A stretch of 60,285 bases of DNA from the NCBI GenBank assembly GCA_902780025.1, contig CACZDV010000015.1, positions 1 through 60,285 on the forward strand, read 5' to 3'. Shown here one piece after another: positions 7,831-17,406 of the stretch. Under the pieces are notes generated by a model, which saw only the letters and a program-made list of their open reading frames with translations, had not been told where the DNA came from and ran no database searches. The position numbers and the translations under genes were made by a program. Positions within the stretch are counted from its first letter, which is position 1. Every line of letters begins with the position of its first letter. The stretch is from an uncultured Prevotellaceae bacterium (lineage in GTDB: Bacteria; Bacteroidota; Bacteroidia; Bacteroidales; Bacteroidaceae).

Positions 7831-10800
7831 ACAACTTCCTTCCCCTGGAACTTTTCATGCAGCTTCTGGAACACGATGAAGAAGGCGGGTACGACGAAGA
7901 GCAGGGCAATGGTGCCTACACTCATGCCACCGATGACACCCATCGCAAGGGCGCGGTTACCGTTGGCACCGGCACCACCCTCGATGATGAGCGGAATCAT
8001 ACCCACAATCATTGTAACGACCGTCATCAGAATCGGGCGCAAGCGCTCCTTACAGGCCTCAAAGGCAGCATCGACGATACTCATGCCCTGGGCACGGCGC
8101 TCAGAGGCGAATTCGGTAATCAGAATGGCCGTCTTGGCCAGCAAACCAATCAACATGATGACACCCGTCTGCAGGTAGATGTTATTGTCGGAGCCCGGCA
8201 GGCTGACCAGCGAGCAGAGGTAGGCCATGATGAAGGCACCCATCAGTCCGAAGGGTACAGAGAGCAGCACAGCCATAGGTGTGAACCACGAGTTGTAGAG
8301 CGATGCGAGGATCAGGTAGATGAGGATGGCGCAGATGCAGTAGATGAGGGTTGTGGTGTTCGAGTTGGCCGACTCCTCAACCTCGCGCGACATGCCGCTG
8401 TACTCAAACGTTGCGGTCGAGGGCATTTCCTTGCGGAATACCTCCTCGATGGCCTGGTGCGCCTGACCTTCGCTGTATCCGTTAGCGCACGTCACGCTGG
8501 TGGTGATGCTCTGGAACAGGTTAAAGTGCTCGATGTTCGACGGGCCGACAATCTCCTTCAGCGTGACGAACTCCGACAGTGGTGCCATCTTGCCGCCCTT
8601 CACTTTGACGAAGATGTTCTGGAGCGACGACGGGTCGAGACGAGCCTCGGGCGTGGCACAGGCCATGATGCGGTAGACCTTACCGAACTGGTTGAAATTG
8701 CCTATGTAAGCACCGCCGCAGTAGTTGCCAAGGGTACTGAGCACAGCCTTTGCCGACACACCGGCGCGGTCGCACTGGGTGGCATCGACGTCAACCTTAT
8801 ATTTCGGATAGCGCTCAGAGTAGGTCGACATGGCAGAAGCTATCTCTGGGCGTTCAGTCAGCTTAGTCAAGAACTTGTCGGTCTGCGCTGCAAATTCCGA
8901 GAGGTTGCCGTCGGTCGGGTCCTGCACGATGAGGGTGACGTTGTTGCTCGTACCATAGCCCGGAATCTGCGGCAACTGGAACGGTAGTACCTTCGCGTCC
9001 TTGATATCCATACAAGCATAGTAGAAGCGACCGATAACGAGGTCGATCAGATGGTTCATGCCTGGACGGTCGTCCCAATTCTTCAGACGGACAACAAGCG
9101 TGGCGAAACTGGAACCATGACCTGATATCAAGCCATAGCCGCAGGATATGGCGTAGCTCTCCAATTCGGGTATCTCTTTCACTTTCTCCTCGACTTGCTT
9201 CACCAGGTCGTTGGTCTGCTGCAGCGTGTAGCCCTCCGGTGCACGAATCTCAGCAATGAACACACCCTGGTCCTCCTGTGGCACGAGACCCGACGGAAGG
9301 TTCTTCATGAAGAAGACAAGCAGTACGCCGGCGATGACCAGCAGACCCCATGCCAAAGCGGGACGCTTGATGAACTTCTGCACGGACTTCGAGTATTTTT
9401 TCAGGATGGCGTTAAAGCTCGCATCATAGGCTTTCTTCGTGTAATACGACAATGACTTGCGCTCCTCTTTCTTCTCCGTCGCCTTCAGCATGATGGCGCA
9501 GAGAGCAGGACAAAGCGTCAAGGCCGACACACACGACAGACCAACGGCCGAGGCAATCGTCACACCGAACTGGGTGAAGAACGTGCCCGACGTGCCACCC
9601 ATGAACGTCACGGGCACGAACACCGCCATAAATACCAAGGTACACGAGATAACGGCCACCGACACCTCGCTCATAGCCTGGCGCGTAGCCTCCTTGGCAT
9701 CGGTGATGCCCGCCTCGATCTTACCCATTACCGCTTCGACGACCACAATGGCATCATCGACCACCGTACCGATAGCCAGCACGAGGGCGAACAGCGTCAG
9801 GATGTTGAGCGAGAAGCCCGCCAGCGAGACGACGGCGAACGTTCCCATCAGCGAGACGCAGATAGATATCGACGGGATGACCGTGGCCTTGAAGTTTTGC
9901 AGGAAAAAGAACACCACGAGGATCACCAGGATGATGGCGATGATGAGCGTTTCGACCACGTTGTGGATAGCAGCGAAGAGGAAGTCATCGCTGGTCATCA
10001 TCGTGATGAAGTCCAGGCCGGCAGGCATGGTCGCCTTCACCTCCTCGCACATCTGCGTGATACGGGCGTTTACCTCCGTAGCGTTGGCACCTGGCGACTG
10101 GAAGATCATAATCATCGTACCCGGCGCGCCGTTGATGTCCGACACGAAACTGTAGCTCTGCGCTCCGATCTCCACTTCGGCCACATCGCTCAGACGCAAC
10201 AGGTGACCGCCGTCGGTGGTCTTCAGCACGATGTCGTTGAACTCCTCGACGCTCTTCAGCGTACCCTTGTACTCCATCGAGTACTGGTATTTGTTCTGCG
10301 ACTGTTCGCCAAGCGAACCTGTGGAGGCCACGAAACTCTGGTTGCTGATGGCCATAAAGACATCATTCGGCTCTAAGCCATACTGCGCCATCACGTCGGG
10401 CTTCATCCAGATACGCAGGGCATAGGTATTACCTAAGGCCGTCACCTCACCCACGCCGGTGATGCGCTTCAGGCGCGGCACAATGTTGATGTCGGCATAG
10501 TTCGACACAAAGTCGTCGTCATACTTGCCGTCGGTGCTCTTCAGGGCGAGGATGCGCAGGATGTTGTTCTGCATCTTCTGCACCGTGACACCCACCTTCG
10601 TCACGTCGGCAGGCAGCAAGGCCTGTGCTTTCGACACACAGTTCTGCACGTTCACCACCGCCATGTCCGCGTCGGTACCCTGCTCGAAAAAGACACTGAT
10701 ACTTACGTTGCCGTTCGAGGATGCCTTCGAGGTCATATAGGTCATGTTAGGCACACCGTTGATACTCTCCTCCAATGGCTGGATGACCGACTTCATAACC

Positions 10801-10970
10801 GTGTTCGCATCAGCACCGGTGTAGCTGGTCGAGACCATCACCTGCGGCGGCGCGATGCTTGGATATTGCTCGACGGGCAGCGAGTTCATACAGATGAAGC
10901 CCACCAAAGCAATCACAATACTGATGGCACACGCCATCACATATTTATTAATAAATATATTGTTCTTCAT
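7797..10970 (-). CDS. RND multidrug efflux transporter, AcrB/MexB (HAE-1) family
   Basis: A 1057-residue inner-membrane proton-driven pump. It shows the HAE-1 start (NKYVMACAISIVIALVG; YPSIAPPQV), the TM4 proton-relay segment with two Asp (GTVVDDAIVVVE), the FVPVTFMGG loop and the second-half sequence ALAMGVIGGMSVGTIALL. Length matches the family. It lies between the adaptor and the duct genes. The last ten residues, EVKSEEVKSE, are not pump sequence: they are encoded by a GTGAAAAGTGAA-type repeat that continues to the stop codon. No TetR- or MarR-type regulator is next to the operon. Confidence 0.95.
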   Translation of the reverse strand: MKNNIFINKYVMACAISIVIALVGFICMNSLPVEQYPSIAPPQVMVSTSYTGADANTVMKSVIQPLEESINGVPNMTYMTSKASSNGNVSISVFFEQGTDADMAVVNVQNCVSKAQALLPADVTKVGVTVQKMQNNILRILALKSTDGKYDDDFVSNYADINIVPRLKRITGVGEVTALGNTYALRIWMKPDVMAQYGLEPNDVFMAISNQSFVASTGSLGEQSQNKYQYSMEYKGTLKSVEEFNDIVLKTTDGGHLLRLSDVAEVEIGAQSYSFVSDINGAPGTMIMIFQSPGANATEVNARITQMCEEVKATMPAGLDFITMMTSDDFLFAAIHNVVETLIIAIILVILVVFFFLQNFKATVIPSISICVSLMGTFAVVSLAGFSLNILTLFALVLAIGTVVDDAIVVVEAVMGKIEAGITDAKEATRQAMSEVSVAVISCTLVFMAVFVPVTFMGGTSGTFFTQFGVTIASAVGLSCVSALTLCPALCAIMLKATEKKEERKSLSYYTKKAYDASFNAILKKYSKSVQKFIKRPALAWGLLVIAGVLLVFFMKNLPSGLVPQEDQGVFIAEIRAPEGYTLQQTNDLVKQVEEKVKEIPELESYAISCGYGLISGHGSSFATLVVRLKNWDDRPGMNHLIDLVIGRFYYACMDIKDAKVLPFQLPQIPGYGTSNNVTLIVQDPTDGNLSEFAAQTDKFLTKLTERPEIASAMSTYSERYPKYKVDVDATQCDRAGVSAKAVLSTLGNYCGGAYIGNFNQFGKVYRIMACATPEARLDPSSLQNIFVKVKGGKMAPLSEFVTLKEIVGPSNIEHFNLFQSITTSVTCANGYSEGQAHQAIEEVFRKEMPSTATFEYSGMSREVEESANSNTTTLIYCICAILIYLILASLYNSWFTPMAVLLSVPFGLMGAFIMAYLCSLVSLPGSDNNIYLQTGVIMLIGLLAKTAILITEFASERRAQGMSIVDAAFEACKERLRPILMTVVTMIVGMIPLIIEGGAGANGNRALAMGVIGGMSVGTIALLFVVPAFFIVFQKLHEKFQGKEVVEVKSEEVKSE

Positions 10971-10987
10971 AAAGCGGTAGCAAATTT

Positions 10988-11022
10988 TTCACTATTCACT
11001 TTTCACTATTCACTTCTCACTT
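10988..11022. repeat. GTGAAAAGTGAA-type repeat between adaptor and pump genes
   Basis: Repeating TTCACTATTCACTTTTCAC units lie between the adaptor stop and the pump start. The adaptor stop codon TGA (11019-11017) is itself part of a repeat unit. Confidence 0.75.
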
Positions 11023-12147
11023 TTTCTCCGGCTCAGCCGGGAAAAGCACCTTCTGTCCTTCCTGAACGTTATTGGCTCCGACGGTGATAATCTTGTCGCC
11101 GACGTTCAGACCGCTGGTGATGACGAAGTCCTTACCGTTGCCGATGTCCTCAGTCTTCACCTCGACGGCCGTTGCCGTGCTGTCGGCCTTCACCTTATAC
11201 ACCTGCTGCTTGCTCTGCAGTTTCACCACGGCTGTCTGCGGAATCACGATCACGTCTTTCTCGGCATACGGCAGCACCACCGTACCCTGGATACCCGAAA
11301 CGAGTTGTCCTTCGGGGTTGGGGAACGTCGCCTTGGCCGATATCGTACCCGTCGTGGCGTTCACCATACCCGTCAGACTGCTGACACGGCCTTTATACAT
11401 ATACTCTGTACCATTCTTCATCACGAATGTCACATCCGGCAGCGAAGCCAGGATTTTCACCTTGTCCGTAGCCTTCGTACCCGCAGAGACCATTTCCTCG
11501 ACGAGTGACTCCGCCACCGAGAACTCCGCGTCCATCTGTGTATTGCCGCTCACCATCGTCAGCTGGGAACCCGGTGACACCTGGTCACCCGTACGAACGG
11601 GGATCTCGCCGATCAGACCCGTCACCGGCGCCGTAATCGTGCAGAAGCCCAGATTCACCTTGGCATTGTTCACCGATGCCCTGGCCTGCGCCACAGAGGC
11701 CTTTGCCTGTTTATAGGAGTTCTCTGAATTGTCCAACATATACTGGCTCACGATCTTCTTCTCAAACAGGTTCTTGTTTGATTCGTACTCCAGCTTTGCG
11801 CTGTTCTCCTGTGCCAGGGCAGCCTGCAGGTTAGCCTGGGCAGCCTCCAGGTTCAGTTGTGCATTACGAGAGTCAATGACGAAGAGTGTCTGTCCCTTCT
11901 GCACCCGCTGACCCTCGGTCACGCAGATTTTCAACAGCTGACCGCTCACCTGCGGGGTGATGGTTACGTCGGCCTGTCCCTTCATCTTGGCACTGAACTT
12001 AACCGGCACCTCAATGTCCTGTTTCTTCACTGTCATCGTCTCGTACGATGTTTTCGTCTCTTTGGGCATGTCGATACCGCACGAAGCCAGTCCGCCGACC
12101 ACTGCAGCAGCGGTCATAACCCATGTCATTACGCTTTTCTGTTTCAT
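11017..12147 (-). CDS. Periplasmic adaptor subunit of an RND efflux pump (AcrA/MexA, MFP family)
   Basis: A 376-residue membrane-fusion protein linking the inner-membrane pump to the TolC-like duct. The N terminus is a lipoprotein signal (GGLASCGIDMP). The biotinyl-lipoyl half-motifs are seen as VTPQVSGQLLKICVTEGQRVQKGQ and FCTITAPVTGLIGEIPVRTGDQV regions, with an alpha-hairpin between (about 95-150), then the beta-barrel and membrane-proximal parts. It is the first gene of the operon, behind a good promoter at 12204-12211. Spacing to the pump gene is 46 bases, mostly repeat. Confidence 0.95.
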   Translation of the reverse strand: MKQKSVMTWVMTAAAVVGGLASCGIDMPKETKTSYETMTVKKQDIEVPVKFSAKMKGQADVTITPQVSGQLLKICVTEGQRVQKGQTLFVIDSRNAQLNLEAAQANLQAALAQENSAKLEYESNKNLFEKKIVSQYMLDNSENSYKQAKASVAQARASVNNAKVNLGFCTITAPVTGLIGEIPVRTGDQVSPGSQLTMVSGNTQMDAEFSVAESLVEEMVSAGTKATDKVKILASLPDVTFVMKNGTEYMYKGRVSSLTGMVNATTGTISAKATFPNPEGQLVSGIQGTVVLPYAEKDVIVIPQTAVVKLQSKQQVYKVKADSTATAVEVKTEDIGNGKDFVITSGLNVGDKIITVGANNVQEGQKVLFPAEPEKK

Positions 12148-12203
12148 GTTGTTATTGATTAAATTATTATTTCATGCTTTGCTATAGTTCCAATAAATCG
12201 TTG

Positions 12204-12211
12204 CAAAGATA
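12204..12211 (-). promoter_or_regulatory. Promoter of the efflux operon
   Basis: Minus strand reads TATCTTTG followed by CAACG, an excellent TAnnTTTG -7 element. The leader before the adaptor ATG at 12147 is about 50 bases. Confidence 0.7.
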
Positions 12212-12263
12212 ATAATTTTCTACGAAAAACCTTATTTTTTCTACAGAAATATAAAAAAAAACA

Positions 12264-12290
12264 AAAAAAGAGCACCCTGTAAGGATGCTC
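12264..12290 (-). terminator. Rho-independent terminator of araA
   Basis: On the minus strand GAGCATCC, loop TTACA, GGGTGCTC is followed by TTTTTTTG and more T. One pair is G-U on the minus strand but A-C on the plus strand, so the hairpin is oriented for araA. Confidence 0.85.
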
Positions 12291-12314
12291 TCTTTATTAT
12301 GAACCTGCTGATTC

Positions 12315-13847
12315 TTAGCGCAAAGCCTTGTTCAGCATGTAGTAGACCTCGTTGTTGCGGAGGGTCTGCTTGAAGTCGGCAATGTTCGTCTGCTTGTTGA
12401 TCTTGACGTACTCAATGCCCAGCATCTCGGCGAAGTCCTCCCAGTATTCCTCGTTGATGTCGTACGAGAAGGCTGAGTGGTGAGTACCACCGGCCAAAAT
12501 CCAGGCGGCAGCACCAATCTCGAACGTGGGCTGGGGAATCCAGAGTGCAGAAGCAACAGGCAGTTTGGGCATGGGCTTCGGCTCGATGCACTCCACTTCC
12601 TGAGAAATCAGGCGGAAGCGGTTGCCGAGGTCAACAACGGTAGCCTTGATACCACGACCGGTCTTCGAGGTGAAGACGAGGCGGGCGGTCTGCTGCTTGC
12701 GGATACCGATGCCGAGGAAGTGAACTTCCAGCTTGGGTTTGTCGGTAGCAATCAGCGGGCATATCTCCAGCATGTGGCTCTGCAGGCAAGAAGAACGGTC
12801 GCCGGCGAAGTTCAGCGTGTAGTCCTCCAGGAATGAGCAGCCGGTGGGCATACCCTGCTGGATGACCCACAACGTGCGATAGAGGCAGGCGGTCTTCCAG
12901 TCACCCTCTGCACCAAATCCGTAACCTTCTTCCATCAGACGCTGCGAAGCCAGACCAGGAATCTGGTCGAAGCCGCAGAAGTTCGGATCGTCGATATTGG
13001 CGTCGCCCAGGTCGTCGAAGTTGGTGGTGAAGGCGGTAGCGTTCTCATCCTTCAGGACACGGCGTAGGGCAATCTCAGCCTTTGCCGAGTTCTTTACTTT
13101 CTCCCAATAAACAGCTTCACCGCTTTCGTCTATCTTAATGGTATACAACTTCTTATACTCCTCAACGAGAGCATCGGCCTCAGCATCGGTCACCTGCTTG
13201 AAGTACTCCATCAGTGAGCTTACGGGATAGTAGTCCACGTGATAACCCAGACGCTGCTCGAACTCCACACGGTCGCCGTCGGTCACAGCCACATTGTTCA
13301 TGTTCATACCGAACATCAGACAGCGTACGTTGTGAGCATCGGCCACACCGGCAGCTACGCGTGCCCAGACGGCAATCTGCTTCTGAGCCTTCTCATCCTT
13401 CCAGTAACCGCAAACCACCTTACGGGCAATACGCATGCGGGTGCAGATATGTCCGTACTCGATGTCGCCGTGGGCACTCTGGTTCAGGTTCATGAAGTCC
13501 ATATCAATCTCGTTCCAGGGAATCTCAGCGTTGTACTGAGTGTGGAAGTGGAGTAGGGGTTTCTGCAGCTGCTGCAGACCCTTGATCCACATCTTGGCGG
13601 GCGAGAACGTGTGCATCCACGTGATAATACCTACGCACTTCTCGTCGTTGTTGGCAGCCAGCATCACCTGCTCTACTTCCTTCGAGCTGTTGGCAGTGCC
13701 CTTATATACAATCTTCACGGGGATGTTGCCCGAGGCGTTCAGACCATCGACCATCTCCTTTGAGTGTCCGTCAACTGCAACCACAGCATCGCCTCCGTAC
13801 AGGAGCTGTGCGCCGGTTACCCACCAAATCTCTAAATCTTTAAACAT
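12315..13847 (-). CDS. araA: L-arabinose isomerase
   Basis: A 510-residue cytoplasmic enzyme converting L-arabinose to L-ribulose. The start MFKDLEIWWVTGAQLLYG is characteristic of AraA. The metal/substrate Glu region is seen in QRLMEEGYGFGAEGDWK and the C-terminal His motif in AGGTHHSAF. Length matches the family (about 500). No araB, araD or araR lies next to it; the next gene, on the other strand, is a KDG kinase. It has its own promoter (13948-13955) and terminator (12264-12290), so it is transcribed as a single gene. Confidence 0.96.
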   Translation of the reverse strand: MFKDLEIWWVTGAQLLYGGDAVVAVDGHSKEMVDGLNASGNIPVKIVYKGTANSSKEVEQVMLAANNDEKCVGIITWMHTFSPAKMWIKGLQQLQKPLLHFHTQYNAEIPWNEIDMDFMNLNQSAHGDIEYGHICTRMRIARKVVCGYWKDEKAQKQIAVWARVAAGVADAHNVRCLMFGMNMNNVAVTDGDRVEFEQRLGYHVDYYPVSSLMEYFKQVTDAEADALVEEYKKLYTIKIDESGEAVYWEKVKNSAKAEIALRRVLKDENATAFTTNFDDLGDANIDDPNFCGFDQIPGLASQRLMEEGYGFGAEGDWKTACLYRTLWVIQQGMPTGCSFLEDYTLNFAGDRSSCLQSHMLEICPLIATDKPKLEVHFLGIGIRKQQTARLVFTSKTGRGIKATVVDLGNRFRLISQEVECIEPKPMPKLPVASALWIPQPTFEIGAAAWILAGGTHHSAFSYDINEEYWEDFAEMLGIEYVKINKQTNIADFKQTLRNNEVYYMLNKALR

Positions 13848-13947
13848 AAACAGGAGCCCCCTCTTATTCCCTTTTGGGAAGACCGTTTCAGGGCTTGGGT
13901 CTTTAGTTATTAAACAATTGATTTTAGGTCTTGATTTATTTAGGTCG

Positions 13948-13955
13948 CAAAGATA
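13948..13955 (-). promoter_or_regulatory. Promoter of araA
   Basis: Minus strand TATCTTTG followed by CG, after an A/T-rich stretch. This implies a leader of about 90 bases before the araA ATG, long enough for regulation; no binding site is evident. Confidence 0.65.
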
Positions 13956-14064
13956 AATAAAAAAAACGATATCAGAAAAGAATTTAAGATTCTTTACATC
14001 TTCTTTTTTATGTCCGTTTTATGGATAAAATACAAGAAAAAGTGATGAATGATACCGTAACTAT

Positions 14065-14094
14065 TTGTCATTTCCGAAAAAATGCTTACCTTTG
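14065..14094 (+). promoter_or_regulatory. Promoter of the KDG kinase gene
   Basis: TTG at 14065-14067 and TACCTTTG at 14087-14094 are separated by 19 bases, the textbook Bacteroidetes -33/-7 spacing. The ATG follows 39 bases later. Confidence 0.7.
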
Positions 14095-14133
14095 CCACCC
14101 GAAAAGACCACATAGAACTTAACAGAAAAAAGA

Positions 14134-15189
14134 ATGGGAAATAAAATTGTAACGTTTGGAGAGCTGATGCTTCGTTTCTCAAAAGAAGATAAGAAACGAC
14201 TCTCACAGGGGCGTATGTTCTGTGGAAACTATGGCGGAAGCGAGGCAAATGTAGCTGTATCGCTGGCTATGCAGGGTGAAGAAGTGGAATATGTCACTCG
14301 TCTGCCGTCATCGCAAATGGGACGTGCCGGAGCATGGAAATTAAACGAGTTGGGCGTTGGTACCCATCATATTATCTATGGTGGCGACCGCATTGGCGTC
14401 TACTATTTCGAAGAGGCTGCCAGTCTGCGAAATGCCAGTGTGGGATATGACCGTGCCAATTCGGCTTATTACTATCTCCAGCCAGGCATGATTGACTGGC
14501 GCAGCGCCTTGAAGGATGCCAGTGTTCTTCACGTTTCAGGCATCACGGCAGCTATTACGCAGCCTGCAGCCGACGCGACTTTCGAAGCTATTCAGGTTGC
14601 TGAGGATATGGGACTGACTATTTCCATAGATTTGAACTACCGCAAGAACCTCTGGCGATATGATGGTGCACAGCCTTGCGAGACGCTGAACCGCATGGCA
14701 GAGCATGCTGACGTTATGTTTGGCGATGTAATTGAATATGAGTTTATTACAAAGCATCCCAAGATTCCTTTCTTACCGCAGACATCCGACTACAACATGA
14801 ATTTGGATGCTTATCGCCAATGGTATGAAGACCTTCACCGCCGTTTTCCCCGTTGTCGCAAGATGATGATAGGTATGCGTAATGAAATCAGCTCCAGCCA
14901 TCACCTTTTGACTGCTCTGCTGTGGACAAACGGACAGATGCTTAACGCTAAGATTGTGGATATTCCGCAGGTTGTAGACCCTATGGGTGTGGGTGATGCT
15001 TTTTCTGCCGGTTTTCTGCATGCTTTGCGCCTGTTCCCTGATGACGACCAGCGTGTACTCGACTACTCACTTGCTGCTGCATCCCTGAAGAACACGATTG
15101 CAGGCGATTTCAATCTGTCGACAGAGGAGGAAATCATGGAAGTGATGAAATCAGATTATACTATTCACCACATCAAGGTGTACGATTGA
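14134..15189 (+). CDS. kdgK: PfkB-family sugar kinase, probably 2-keto-3-deoxygluconate kinase
   Basis: A 351-residue cytoplasmic kinase. The start KIVTFGELMLRFS and the glycine motif YGGSEANVAVSLAMQGEEV are PfkB signature 1; the ATP/catalytic signature DPMGVGDAFSAGFLHAL, with the catalytic Asp in GVGDAF, is near residue 285. The N-terminal wording is that of KDG kinases, which phosphorylate 2-keto-3-deoxygluconate from uronate and pectin breakdown. No KDPG aldolase or uronate genes are adjacent, so specificity rests on similarity alone. Other PfkB sugars remain possible. Confidence 0.85.
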   Translation: MGNKIVTFGELMLRFSKEDKKRLSQGRMFCGNYGGSEANVAVSLAMQGEEVEYVTRLPSSQMGRAGAWKLNELGVGTHHIIYGGDRIGVYYFEEAASLRNASVGYDRANSAYYYLQPGMIDWRSALKDASVLHVSGITAAITQPAADATFEAIQVAEDMGLTISIDLNYRKNLWRYDGAQPCETLNRMAEHADVMFGDVIEYEFITKHPKIPFLPQTSDYNMNLDAYRQWYEDLHRRFPRCRKMMIGMRNEISSSHHLLTALLWTNGQMLNAKIVDIPQVVDPMGVGDAFSAGFLHALRLFPDDDQRVLDYSLAAASLKNTIAGDFNLSTEEEIMEVMKSDYTIHHIKVYD

Positions 15190-15232
15190 ACGGCCCTTTA
15201 TCTACGTGAATGACGAAGATAATCAGGAAAAC

Positions 15233-15272
15233 AAGAACTGCCGCCTTTCATGAAAGAAGGGCGGCAGTTCTT
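15233..15272. terminator. Bidirectional terminator between the KDG kinase and transketolase genes
   Basis: AAGAACTGCCGCC (15233-15245) and GGCGGCAGTTCTT (15260-15272) form a perfect 13-bp stem between two converging genes, with T-rich sequence on the plus-strand side. Confidence 0.85.
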
Positions 15273-15292
15273 TGAGTTTTATTGTGCTTCTG

Positions 15293-17305
15293 TTATGCCA
15301 GCAGTTTCTTAACCTGCTCGTAGACGTTCTGTCCAGTGAAGCCGAGCTTCTCGTCGAGCACCTTGTAAGGAGCAGAGAAGCCGAAGCTCTCGAGACCCCA
15401 GACAGTGCCGTCGGCACCTACCAGACCTTCAAGGTTGACGGGCAGGCCAGCGGTGAGACCGAACTTCTTCTTGCCTGCGGGCAGAACGCTCTGCTGGTAC
15501 TCCTTCGACTGGCTGCGGAACAGTCCCTCGGAAGGAACGCTGACCACGCGGGTCTTGATACCGTCGGCAGCCAACAACTTGGCACCAGCCTCCAACGTAG
15601 AAACCTCAGAACCGGAAGCGAGCAGGATGACGTCGTAGTTCTCGTCGGAACCTGCTACTACGTAAGCACCCTTCGTGGCCTGGCTGTAGTCGTTGCCCTC
15701 GGGCAGCATCTCGATGTTCTGACGCGAGAAGATGAGAGCGGTCGGGGTATCGACATTCTCCATAGCCATACGCCAGCAGACGGTGGTCTCCTCAGCATCG
15801 GCAGGACGAACGACGAGCACAGAGTTCTTGCCGTGGTGGTTCTTCAGTTTCTCCATCAGGCGGATCTGTGCCTCCTGCTCAACAGGCTCGTGGGTAGGAC
15901 CATCCTCACCAACGCGGAAGGCATCGTGGGTCCAGATGAACTTCACGGGCAACTCCATAAGGGCAGCCATGCGGACGGCGGGCTTCATGTAGTCGCTGAA
16001 TACGAAGAAGGTACCGCAGGCGGGGATGACACCACCGTGCAGGGCCATACCGATGCAGCAGCAAGCCATCGTCAGCTCGGCCACGCCAGCCTCGAAGAAA
16101 GCACCGCTGAAGTCGCCCTTCACCAGGTCCTTGGTCTTCTTGAGGAAGCCGTTGGTGTTGTCGGAGTTCGACAGGTCGGCAGAAGCGCAGATCATGTTGG
16201 GAACCTGCTCGGCCAGCTGACCCAGAACGGCGGCAGAGGCGCTGCGGGTAGCTGAGCCGGCCTTCTGCTCGACCTTCGACCAGTCGATGACGGGAGCCTT
16301 GCCGCTGAACCACTCCTCGAGCTGCTTGGCCTGTACGGGATGACCTTTGGCCCACTCAGCCTTCTCGGCGTAACGCTCGGCCACAATCTTCTTCAGCTCC
16401 TCAGCACGCTTGGCATACAAAGCCTGCACTTCGGGGAAGATCTGGAACGGGTTCTCGGGATCGGCACCCAGGTTCTTCATCGTGTTGATATAGGCATCGC
16501 CACCGAGGGGAGCACCGTGGGTGGCGCAGTTCGACTCGTAAGAAGAACCGTCGGCCTTGCGGGCACCCTTACCCATGACGCAATGACCGATGATGAGCGA
16601 CGGACGCTCCTTCTCGGCCTGGGCATTCTTGATGGCCTCTCGAATCTGGTCAACGTCGTTACCGTTGATCTTCTGCACATACCAGCCCCATGCCTCGTAC
16701 TTCTTGGCGGTGTCCTCACTGGTCACCACCTCGGTCTTCGTAGAAAGCTGGATATCGTTGGCATCGTAGAACATAATCAGGTTGTCGAGGCCCAGGTTAC
16801 CGGCAATACGGCCAGCACCCTGCGAAATCTCTTCCTGCACACCACCGTCGGAGATGTAGGCATAGATGGTCTGGTTCATCACGTTGCCCAGACGAGCCTT
16901 CAGGAACTTGGCGGCAATAGCGGCACCCACGGCGAAGGTGTGACCCTGGCCGAGAGGACCAGAGGTGTTTTCGATGCCGCGCTCAATCTCGCGCTCGGGG
17001 TGACCGGGAGTCACCGAACCCCACTGGCGCAGGTTCTTCAGGTCCTCCAGCGTGTACTTGCCGATGAGGGCGAGCTGACTGTAGAGCATCGGAGCCATGT
17101 GACCAGGATCGAGGAAGAAACGGTCGCGTCCCTCCCATGCAGGATTCTCGGGGTCATAAACTAAGAACTCTGAGTAAAGCGTGTTGATGAAGTCAGCACC
17201 ACCCATAGCGCCGCCGGGGTGTCCCGACTTAGCCTTTTCAACCATTGAGGCAGCGAGAATACGGATATTGTCCGCTGCCATGTTCATTACTTTGTTGTCG
17301 TTCAT
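15293..17305 (-). CDS. tkt: Transketolase
   Basis: A 670-residue thiamine-diphosphate enzyme of the pentose phosphate pathway that moves two-carbon units between sugar phosphates. It contains the early GHPGGAMGGADF motif, the thiamine-diphosphate motif with SDGGVQEE and the paired YDAND, and the C-terminal half with FVFSDYMKPA and THDAFRVGEDGPTHEP. Length is normal (about 660-680). It is a single gene with its own promoter (17343-17350), ending at the bidirectional hairpin at 15233-15272. Confidence 0.96.
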   Translation of the reverse strand: MNDNKVMNMAADNIRILAASMVEKAKSGHPGGAMGGADFINTLYSEFLVYDPENPAWEGRDRFFLDPGHMAPMLYSQLALIGKYTLEDLKNLRQWGSVTPGHPEREIERGIENTSGPLGQGHTFAVGAAIAAKFLKARLGNVMNQTIYAYISDGGVQEEISQGAGRIAGNLGLDNLIMFYDANDIQLSTKTEVVTSEDTAKKYEAWGWYVQKINGNDVDQIREAIKNAQAEKERPSLIIGHCVMGKGARKADGSSYESNCATHGAPLGGDAYINTMKNLGADPENPFQIFPEVQALYAKRAEELKKIVAERYAEKAEWAKGHPVQAKQLEEWFSGKAPVIDWSKVEQKAGSATRSASAAVLGQLAEQVPNMICASADLSNSDNTNGFLKKTKDLVKGDFSGAFFEAGVAELTMACCCIGMALHGGVIPACGTFFVFSDYMKPAVRMAALMELPVKFIWTHDAFRVGEDGPTHEPVEQEAQIRLMEKLKNHHGKNSVLVVRPADAEETTVCWRMAMENVDTPTALIFSRQNIEMLPEGNDYSQATKGAYVVAGSDENYDVILLASGSEVSTLEAGAKLLAADGIKTRVVSVPSEGLFRSQSKEYQQSVLPAGKKKFGLTAGLPVNLEGLVGADGTVWGLESFGFSAPYKVLDEKLGFTGQNVYEQVKKLLA

Positions 17306-17342
17306 AATACGTTAATATTAATGGTAAATTGCGATTTGGGCA

Positions 17343-17350
17343 CAAAGTTA
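17343..17350 (-). promoter_or_regulatory. Promoter of the transketolase gene
   Basis: Minus strand TAACTTTG followed by TGCCC. The upstream -33 region falls inside the terminator hairpin of prmA. Confidence 0.65.
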
Positions 17351-17355
17351 CAAAA

Positions 17356-17390
17356 AATATTCCGAAACAACAAATGCGTTTCGGAATATT
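17356..17390 (-). terminator. Terminator of prmA overlapping the transketolase promoter
   Basis: AATATTCCGAAAC and GTTTCGGAATATT form a perfect 13-bp inverted repeat with a 9-base loop. On the minus strand it runs into TTTTTTG, placing a terminator immediately after prmA and over the -33 region of the next gene. Confidence 0.8.
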
Positions 17391-17406
17391 TCTTTCTTTA
17401 CCTTAT

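Noticed and set aside
13848-14133. Search for an arabinose or uronate regulator site between araA and the KDG kinase gene
   Set aside because: Two good promoters were found, but no convincing inverted or direct repeat beyond A/T-rich sequence.
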